From: GCA-2693325 sp964011675
GTDB taxonomy: Bacteria > Latescibacterota > UBA2968 > UBA8231
NCBI GenBank assembly: GCA_964011675.1
Contig: CAXGPR010000118.1
Location: forward strand, 1-9,253
DNA length: 9,253 nt
Direction of reading: 5' to 3'
The notes under the pieces were generated by a model that was given only the letters and a program-made list of their open reading frames with translations, had not been told where the DNA came from and searched no databases. Below, in pieces: positions 1 through 5,597 of the stretch. Made by a program: the position numbers and the translations under genes. The number at the start of each line of letters is the position of its first letter. Position 1 is the first letter of the stretch.

Positions 1-1453
1 CATTCTCAGTCATCCAACCACTGTCTTCCTCTTCAAGCACCGCATCAACTACCGTGATGAGCCACGTTGTAACAGCTTCGTTGCCTTCTGGATCTCGTAC
101 CTGCAAATAAAGTACGGCCTGCACAGACTGAGGACTCGACAAATAAATCGAAGCGTTAGCCCCCTCTTGCCAAACGATGTCGACGCCCTCTCCGCTCAGA
201 GACCACGCCAAATCAGTATCTGGTGTATCATCATCTATGACATAGGATGCCAAATCCACAAACAGAGCCTCGCCAACCGAGAGCTCTAAGGGGGGAGCGT
301 CCTGCCACTCGGGTCCCACGCTCGGCACAACTACTTGGATCGGCCATATCCCCTCGCCGACCGCACCTTGTGGATCGACTACGCGGAGTACGAGTTCTTC
401 CCTGCCCTCAGCGAGCCCTTCAACCACCACATCGCCCCCACTTTCATAAACACGCACAAAAGCAGTTTGGCGTTCCTCTAGGCGTAGTTCGGAGAGGGCA
501 TCATCCACGTCACTAGCGATGGTAGATAGGGGCACGCCAACGCGTGATCCCACCGAAATGGAGAGCGGAGAGAACGGCATTATTTCCGGAGCATCATTCT
601 GGGGACGTATAATCACCTTCCAATCCGCCGAATCGCAACGGCCGTCTGGCAAACAGAAGCCCACCGATAGAACCGCCTGTCCAGTCGCATCCGCGTCGGG
701 TTCAATCTCGAGCGTGTCACCCGCAACGCTCACCTGAATCGGTCCGCTCACATTGACAGAAAATGCACCTTGCTGTGTAGGGGTATTCAGCAAAAGTCCG
801 AGCGGGAAGCGATAAGGGCCTCCATCTTCCACCAACTCAATAGGGTCTAACTCATCAAGTAAGAGCGCCTCCGTTTTGTCTATACGCGGTTCTACTACGT
901 ATTCGGCCACGCGGATCCACAGCACCGCATCTTCTGAGCCAAAGCGATATTCAACACCCGGTTCTTCAGCACGGGTATACACGGGACGTCGCTGCCCTGC
1001 AACATCCATCCACAGCGGCAACATCCCTCCTTCTGGACGCGCTACAATGCGCAGAGCAACGGTTGCCAAGAGAAAACGGCCGCGCCCGACTGAACGAGAC
1101 CCACCCGATCTTAAACCACTCACAGCAACGTAGCTGAGTTGACCCGTTTCTGGGTCATATTGATTCTCGTATACGGTTGTCTGCCACGCTTTACCCGTAG
1201 AAAAAGGCGCCTCGACTTCCGATTTATTTTCATCTGAATTTATCACCTGCCAATGGTGGGTATCCACGTGTAGATAAACGCTGGCAGAGGTAATTGAGAG
1301 CGATCCTGCATCGACATAAATACCCACATTGACCGTATCACCATATGCATAAGGCCCCTGGGTAAGGTCCTGTAGATAGATTTGCGCCTCTTGCGCATAG
1401 AGCGGCGTTACGATGAGCGCCAGACATGCCAACCAATTTCTCAGCACCTGCAT
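1..1453 (-). CDS. Exported cohesin-like / cadherin-like multidomain protein (3' end outside window)
   Basis: Open for 484 codons from ATG at 1453 to the window edge, so the C-terminus is missing. The upstream frame is closed by a TAG only four codons earlier, so this ATG is the natural start; no clear Shine-Dalgarno precedes it. Residues 1-20 form a signal peptide (hydrophobic LACLALIVTPL, cleavage likely after LYA). Residues about 22-175 look cohesin-like: a GDTVNVGIYVDAG strand early and GRGRFLLATVALRIVA late, the usual pattern of that beta-sandwich. Residues about 205-284 are a beta domain with a Cys267/Cys273 pair. Residues 285-383 start with QNDAPEI and contain SDVDDALSEL (314-323), typical of cadherin-like repeats; residues 384-475 are another such module (DAPPLELSVGE). 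It is the second gene after the 1339-residue protein, 9 bases away. A structural or adhesive surface role is inferred. A sorting domain may lie beyond the window. I recognise no named gene. Confidence 0.9.
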   Translation of the reverse strand, partial: MQVLRNWLACLALIVTPLYAQEAQIYLQDLTQGPYAYGDTVNVGIYVDAGSLSITSASVYLHVDTHHWQVINSDENKSEVEAPFSTGKAWQTTVYENQYDPETGQLSYVAVSGLRSGGSRSVGRGRFLLATVALRIVARPEGGMLPLWMDVAGQRRPVYTRAEEPGVEYRFGSEDAVLWIRVAEYVVEPRIDKTEALLLDELDPIELVEDGGPYRFPLGLLLNTPTQQGAFSVNVSGPIQVSVAGDTLEIEPDADATGQAVLSVGFCLPDGRCDSADWKVIIRPQNDAPEIMPFSPLSISVGSRVGVPLSTIASDVDDALSELRLEERQTAFVRVYESGGDVVVEGLAEGREELVLRVVDPQGAVGEGIWPIQVVVPSVGPEWQDAPPLELSVGEALFVDLASYVIDDDTPDTDLAWSLSGEGVDIVWQEGANASIYLSSPQSVQAVLYLQVRDPEGNEAVTTWLITVVDAVLEEEDSGWMTEN

Positions 1454-1462
1454 GCGAAAACC
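1454..1462 (-). other. Nine-base spacer joining the two minus-strand genes
   Basis: Only GGTTTTCGC separates the TAG of the upstream gene from the ATG of the downstream gene. There is no room for a terminator or promoter, so the two genes very probably share an mRNA. The only purine-rich run is TAGGG, overlapping the stop codon, so translation of the second gene may depend on coupling. The TAG and the next ATG are in the same frame. Confidence 0.8.
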
Positions 1463-4400
1463 CTACCGCAGTAACAGCATTTTGCGCACCGCAATACGAC
1501 CGACACTGGACAAACAGGCGAAATACGGACCGGAAGCCACGGAACGTCCGACGTCATCACGTCCGTCCCAAACCGTCACATGAGTACCCGCTTCGTGTGG
1601 ACTACCCAGCAGAGAGCGTATGCGCTGACCGACCCCATCGTAGATTTCGAGGCGCACAAAGGCCGCTTCTGGTAGCGTAAAGCGGATCTGTGTTTCTGGA
1701 TTAAACGGATTGGGATAAGCGGGCAACAGCGCAAAATCGAGCGGTCTTATGCGTTCAGCGAGCGAGCGATGGCGCATAAGATTGGCATCGACCCACTCGG
1801 CATCGATCAATCGTATGTCGGCCAGTCCTTCGCCCACGCGGCGTAGGCGAATCTTAGCAAGTACGCGCTCGCCGCTAACGCCTCGCTGGTCGCCGCTAAG
1901 GGCCGAACCAAAGACGACCTGACCGCGTGAATGCCTGTTAACCGCAACTGCGGACAATCCGTCAAAAGCCTGTCCTTCCAGTCCATCATACGCCCAAGTC
2001 AGTGGATCATACAACAGCCTGAAAGCAAAGGCCCGCGCATCGACTAGGCCCACAGCAGCTACATCAATTTCCATGATTCCATCTAGCTCTTCGGCATTGG
2101 TAAACCAGTTGGCTGATCCCGCCAGCGACGCGGCCTTTTTATATACTGGCTGAACACCCTGGCGATTAAAATTAGCAGCGACTATATTGAGGTCGGAAAT
2201 CCACACCAGGCTGTCACGGTCAACATCGGCCAGATACCCAGGATTCTCTGTGCGCACGGTCTGACCGAAATAGGACACGACAAAGTCAATGTCCAACTGA
2301 TCTACTTCGTTATCGGGTTCGGCATTTCCATCCGCATCTACGTAGCCCGTAACGTCTCCTCCTAACAGGTAGCCAACATCTTGTCCCTCTGCAACTGCAT
2401 AGGTTGGATTTACGTCGAACAATACGGTTCCAGGATAGACCTCCAACAGAGGGTAGTACCCATCGAGGTAGCTGTCTACATGCACGGCTAGCTGGTAGCG
2501 TCCACCGGGAACCTCTCGCAGATGAAAGCTACCGTCCGCCGCAATGGAATCCTGTATGCCCACCTGCGTGCTATCTAAATCGTTTGCTGCTACAAAGAGC
2601 GAATCGGCGATGGGCAGAATGCTGTTGTAATCGCGAAGTAAGAATGTAACCAGACCAGCCACCTCACTGCGTCCTTGCAAAGACACGCGCCCGCGTATTT
2701 CCCCCCTGGTTAACGTACTAATGGCCACACCCGTCTGCGGCGGAATCAGGGTCACGATTTCACCATCGTGATAGAAAGCCGATTGGCGATTACCGGCGTG
2801 ATCAATCATCACCTCAGAGGAGCCGACAGTGTCGCGGCTAACAACCTGAAACTCTGCAAGTGTGAGGTCCCCATCCAGTAAATCGGTATCTAATTGATCA
2901 TAATAGATGAGGTCGAGTAGATAGTTACCTACATTCAGACTGTCCGCACCCACCAAGAGCGTATCTCGCAGCACGAGACCCGTTAAGAGTGGATTGATCC
3001 GGAATGGCTGAATACCGGGCTGATTGCGGTCTTGGTCAACCACGCTAAAAAAAGATGTATCCACACTCGCGAAAAAACTCAATAGGTCAATTTCTGCTCC
3101 CCCGCTGTGAGGGCGCAGCGCCACGGTAGCAGTATCGCCCGGGACGCTCATCGACAGTTTGGCAGGCACCATCTCTACAACGGCCGTCTCGAGACCAACG
3201 GCTCCGGCTTCTAACCCAACAATGCGAATAAGTCCTTCGACCCGCCGCACGAGAGCCGTATCAGGCGGCACCTCAGCATCCGAGTCGGCAATAATGACAT
3301 AGGCGTGATACTCTCCGTTGACCAGCGGCGTCGACTGCCCATCAAGTGAGCGCGTGAGCCGAGCGGGTCGAACCGCAAAACCAGCCGTTGTATCTTCGCT
3401 CAGTATCGAGGCTGTTCCCAGACTACCATCCAACGAATTGGCAACCCAGTCCACCAGTCCGTCTCCTATTAGCGACTGGTAGTCTGTCGAGTCCCCCAAG
3501 CCTTGTGCGGCCTCCAGTGAAGTGAGCAACACCCATATAGTCGCATCTTCGTCGACGTCAACTGCTTCCCATTCAATAGAGAAACTCCGCCGTCCATCTA
3601 CTTCAAGTGGCCCTAGCGGCGACGTGATGCGCAGATAGGGGCGATGAGAAAAGCGCAGAGTGCGCGCTACACCCCGCTCATCATCCCAGCGCACGAGACG
3701 GCGTGTTGAATCCGTTTGCACAATGCCGTATAAAGCATAAGGAACGTCTTCCTGAGGCACGCCTCCCCCGTCGTCATTTTTAAAACGCCACAGATCCCAA
3801 ACATACTGGTTGTCCAATACCCCATCGGGATCTTCTGCAATACTGTTTACGATCAGATGAGTATCGCGCGTCGAGTCGGCTGCCGCCGCCATGATATCAC
3901 TCGTTCCATTGGGCACGGCAAAAGAATCACTCGCGCTGTAGTAAAGAGCGATCAGTGCGCTATCCTCTAGCGCTACATCTCCATTTACCCCATAATCCTG
4001 ATTCCATGAGATCGTGTAGTAGCGCTCTGCAGCTCCTCCTCCTGTCTCTATGAGACGATCTTCTCTACTGTCTAATATGAGCAGAGGAGAGTGACGCACG
4101 TTGTAAGTATGGTCGCTCCGACGCATATCGAGGTTTTTTCCGTCTGTAATTACGGCATAGACGTAATAATCTCCGCTCTCCACAAATACAGAGTCGTTGC
4201 TCACTATAGACCAGTGTGTTTCCTCATCTCGTCCCTCAATGAGAGCAATGGAACTATTTATCTGAGTTGCATTAGATAGACGTTCTATAGATCGATCCGG
4301 CCACGTGCCACTTACAACGACAAAGCTCGTATCCAACGTATCTGACCGCGAGTAGAAAAGCTTGACCGAAGCGCTGTCGTCATTGTCGACGACCTGAAAG

Positions 4401-5482
4401 GGAATCGTTAACCGTGCTCGAGCGCTATCCGTCTTACCAGCGGTACCGTTGTCTAAGTTCAGCAAAAGGCCGCTATCGATATAGTCGGCATCGCCACCCA
4501 AAAAAGTGCCAACACTCAAGACAACGGGCTGATGCCGTACCCGTACTCCCCGGCTGCGCATCAGTGGGAAATTACCAGTTAAAGAGGACGTCACGTAGAG
4601 GAAATAAGTCGAGTCCAACAGCGCAGAGACATCCAATGAAAGCCGCAATGAGTCACCTTCCAAGGCGCTGACCAATTCACCGTTCAGGCTATTGATTGCA
4701 CGCACGGCGACAGAGGTGTCAACGCGTGTAAGCGAATCACGCAAAGAAAACCACAATTTATAAGGCGTATCATTGGTATCATCGGCATCGCCATACGAAA
4801 TGCCTGCGCGTTCGAGTGTGTTGTTAGATAAAATCCCACGCACATCGCTGAGCATATCAGGCACGGGTTGCGTAAAGACAACGCCGGCAGAATCCGGGTA
4901 TACGCTGCCTTGAACGTGGGTTAGCGTATCCTCTTGAGAACCGTCAAAGGACATACTAAACTGGCTGACTTGCAGATCATACGGTTCAACGAAATTGAGC
5001 CGTATCGATCCAGCCGGTATGATTGGCTCCCGATCATTAGAAAACACAACTTGGCCGTATACCGTATTTTCCCGATCCTGATTAGCAGGCGTCGTTATCG
5101 GAAAATGGACATAGAGAGATCCTGCAATACCGCCAGTCTCACTCGTCAACAGGATCTGATTAGCCGTACTTCCCTGAACCGAAGTATACCCGGTGCCAGG
5201 AGTCGAAGCATCATCAAGAGCAATCTCGTCTTCGTAGCTTCCATCACCGTCAATATCTGCGATGGACACGTCTTCTGGTAGGAAAATTTCAATCGTGTTT
5301 CCGACCGATGGATTCTGCCTTAAATCAATAACCAACCCCTGCCAGTAGGGGTTCGAATCTGTCGCTCCCCTAGGAAGGTTGACAAGATTATATGGCGATA
5401 GCGATATAACTTGGGCTTCTATAGGAGCAAAAGTGCCAATGCTTAATAGCACCCATACAATAAACAAATATGATCTATTCAT
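1463..5482 (-). CDS. Exported dockerin- and cohesin-like protein with C-terminal FlgD/type IX-like sorting domain
   Basis: Complete gene of 1339 residues. It begins at ATG 5482 with a signal peptide (hydrophobic YLFIVWVLLSIGTF, cleavage near IEA-Q, residue 23) and ends at TAG 1463-1465. Order of parts: a beta domain (about 25-165) with an Asp-rich loop DIDGDG (76-81); four related modules ending near RHQP (316), RHSP (463), SHRP (612) and about 756; a cohesin-like domain (768-880, PAKLSMSVPGDTATVAL); a carboxypeptidase-regulatory-like domain (926-1040, GSFHLREVPGGRYQLAV); a dockerin-like domain (1041-1110); a second cohesin-like domain (about 1134-1235); and a sorting domain (1252-1339). No enzyme active site is visible, and the only cysteine seen in the mature chain is near the end (YFACLSS). 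The start has an A-rich leader rather than a clear Shine-Dalgarno. First gene of a probable two-gene transcript. A secreted or surface scaffold or adhesin role is inferred; the protein is not recognised by name. Confidence 0.96.
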   Translation of the reverse strand: MNRSYLFIVWVLLSIGTFAPIEAQVISLSPYNLVNLPRGATDSNPYWQGLVIDLRQNPSVGNTIEIFLPEDVSIADIDGDGSYEDEIALDDASTPGTGYTSVQGSTANQILLTSETGGIAGSLYVHFPITTPANQDRENTVYGQVVFSNDREPIIPAGSIRLNFVEPYDLQVSQFSMSFDGSQEDTLTHVQGSVYPDSAGVVFTQPVPDMLSDVRGILSNNTLERAGISYGDADDTNDTPYKLWFSLRDSLTRVDTSVAVRAINSLNGELVSALEGDSLRLSLDVSALLDSTYFLYVTSSLTGNFPLMRSRGVRVRHQPVVLSVGTFLGGDADYIDSGLLLNLDNGTAGKTDSARARLTIPFQVVDNDDSASVKLFYSRSDTLDTSFVVVSGTWPDRSIERLSNATQINSSIALIEGRDEETHWSIVSNDSVFVESGDYYVYAVITDGKNLDMRRSDHTYNVRHSPLLILDSREDRLIETGGGAAERYYTISWNQDYGVNGDVALEDSALIALYYSASDSFAVPNGTSDIMAAAADSTRDTHLIVNSIAEDPDGVLDNQYVWDLWRFKNDDGGGVPQEDVPYALYGIVQTDSTRRLVRWDDERGVARTLRFSHRPYLRITSPLGPLEVDGRRSFSIEWEAVDVDEDATIWVLLTSLEAAQGLGDSTDYQSLIGDGLVDWVANSLDGSLGTASILSEDTTAGFAVRPARLTRSLDGQSTPLVNGEYHAYVIIADSDAEVPPDTALVRRVEGLIRIVGLEAGAVGLETAVVEMVPAKLSMSVPGDTATVALRPHSGGAEIDLLSFFASVDTSFFSVVDQDRNQPGIQPFRINPLLTGLVLRDTLLVGADSLNVGNYLLDLIYYDQLDTDLLDGDLTLAEFQVVSRDTVGSSEVMIDHAGNRQSAFYHDGEIVTLIPPQTGVAISTLTRGEIRGRVSLQGRSEVAGLVTFLLRDYNSILPIADSLFVAANDLDSTQVGIQDSIAADGSFHLREVPGGRYQLAVHVDSYLDGYYPLLEVYPGTVLFDVNPTYAVAEGQDVGYLLGGDVTGYVDADGNAEPDNEVDQLDIDFVVSYFGQTVRTENPGYLADVDRDSLVWISDLNIVAANFNRQGVQPVYKKAASLAGSANWFTNAEELDGIMEIDVAAVGLVDARAFAFRLLYDPLTWAYDGLEGQAFDGLSAVAVNRHSRGQVVFGSALSGDQRGVSGERVLAKIRLRRVGEGLADIRLIDAEWVDANLMRHRSLAERIRPLDFALLPAYPNPFNPETQIRFTLPEAAFVRLEIYDGVGQRIRSLLGSPHEAGTHVTVWDGRDDVGRSVASGPYFACLSSVGRIAVRKMLLLR
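1466..1729 (-). other. FlgD-like / type IX-type C-terminal sorting domain (residues 1252-1339)
   Basis: The last 88 residues carry AYPNPFNPETQIRFTLPE, then VRLEIYDGVGQRIRSL, then VWDGRDDVGRSVASGPYF, ending in a basic-hydrophobic tail RKMLLLR. This is the standard layout of FlgD-Ig-like C-terminal domains, related to type IX secretion type A sorting domains, which in Bacteroidota and relatives direct proteins through the outer membrane and are removed or anchored there. The match is clear by motif; that this organism has a type IX machinery is inferred and not shown here. It also confirms that the TAG at 1463 is a genuine protein end. Confidence 0.9.
1778..2083 (-). other. Second cohesin-like domain (residues about 1134-1235)
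   Basis: Between the dockerin-like and sorting domains lies a beta-rich segment with AFAFRLLYDPLTWAYDGL, then GQVVFGSALSGDQRGVSG, then ERVLAKIRLRRVGEG. A strand with a bulky residue, a 'GQVVFGSA' strand and an 'LAKIRLR' strand are typical of cohesin-family sandwiches (compare 'vlftidFkvk' strands). The assignment rests on pattern only; other immunoglobulin-like folds are possible. Confidence 0.65.
2153..2362 (-). other. Dockerin-like domain (residues 1041-1110)
   Basis: It opens with GGDVTGYVDADGN and has two calcium-loop halves. The second half is canonical: Asp1086, Asp1088, Asp1090, Val1093 and Asp1097 occupy positions 1, 3, 5, 8 and 12, followed by LNIVAANF. The first half (Asp1049, Asp1051, Asn1053 to Asp1061, then LDIDFVVSYFG) is longer by at least one residue than a standard 12-residue loop. 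Type I dockerins bind cohesins in a calcium-dependent way; many non-cellulolytic bacteria also carry them. The partner here is unknown, but cohesin-like domains occur in this same chain and in the neighbouring gene. Confidence 0.85.
2363..2707 (-). other. Carboxypeptidase-regulatory-like domain (residues 926-1040)
   Basis: A transthyretin-like sandwich is indicated by RGEIRGRVSLQGRSEVAGLV at the start and DGSFHLREVPGGRYQLAVHV later, the usual 'G.V....G.....V......DG.F.l..vp.G.Y.l.v' pattern. Such domains are non-catalytic spacers in surface proteins and often sit just before dockerin-like domains, as here. Confidence 0.75.
2843..3181 (-). other. First cohesin-like domain (residues about 768-880)
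   Basis: The segment begins VPAKLSMSVPGDTATVALRP, the 'v..p.G.tv.v.v' opening common in cohesin domains, followed by SFFASVDTSFFSVVD and a later GNYLLDLIYYDQ strand. The signature is weaker than for the dockerin-like domain; a related Ig-like sandwich cannot be excluded. Confidence 0.55.
3216..4984 (-). repeat. Four diverged tandem beta-sandwich modules within the 1339-residue protein
   Basis: Residues about 167-755 show a motif recurring at close to 148-residue spacing: RHQP (316), RHSP (463) and SHRP (612), each followed by a hydrophobic strand. Just before these lie matching strands: STYFLYVTSS, GDYYVYAVITDG and PYALYGIVQTD, with GEYHAYVIIADSD closing the fourth. Within modules there are D-rich turns before a strand, such as DNDDSASVKLFYSRSD and DVDEDATIWVLL. 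The modules are too diverged to be visible as DNA repeats. They look like fibronectin/Ig-type spacers, but I cannot assign a family. Confidence 0.65.
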
Positions 5483-5597
5483 GTTTTTCTATTTTCGGCC
5501 GACATATAAGAGAAAATCGTCTTATGTTTATATCGCGCCCGGCGGCATTTCCTTTAATTATGTCATAGGGCCCTGTTAAGGAAAACGCGCTCCAGCT
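5483..5597. promoter_or_regulatory. Divergent intergenic spacer, presumed promoters for both directions
   Basis: These 115 bases separate the start codons of the two divergent genes and must hold both transcription starts unless they lie inside genes. AT-rich patches occur: TATAAG at 5505-5510, TATGTTTA at 5523-5530 (one mismatch to the Bacteroidota -7 element TAnnTTTG), and TATAAA on the minus strand at 5532-5527. None has a well-placed upstream partner, so no promoter is called. AAGGA at 5578-5582 lies 15 bases before the plus-strand ATG, long for a Shine-Dalgarno. Short palindromes CGGCCG (5496-5501) and AGGGCCCT (5567-5574), and a 6-base dyad ATTTTC/GAAAAT (5491-5496/5512-5517), are present without known meaning. 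Confidence 0.5.

Noticed and set aside
247..1133. Several short plus-strand open frames (247-516, 519-737, 876-1133).
   Set aside because: They lie antisense to the well-supported minus-strand gene; their translations are Arg/Pro/Ser-rich without domain patterns, as expected for shadow frames.
1454..1465. Intrinsic terminator between the two minus-strand genes.
   Set aside because: The gap is only nine bases and contains no stem-loop; the TTTT there is too short and lacks a GC-rich hairpin before it.
5379..5579. A plus-strand open frame of 66 codons running into the intergenic spacer, in the same frame as the propeller gene.
   Set aside because: It is mostly antisense to the start of the minus-strand gene, ends at a TAA before the propeller gene, and has no recognisable features.
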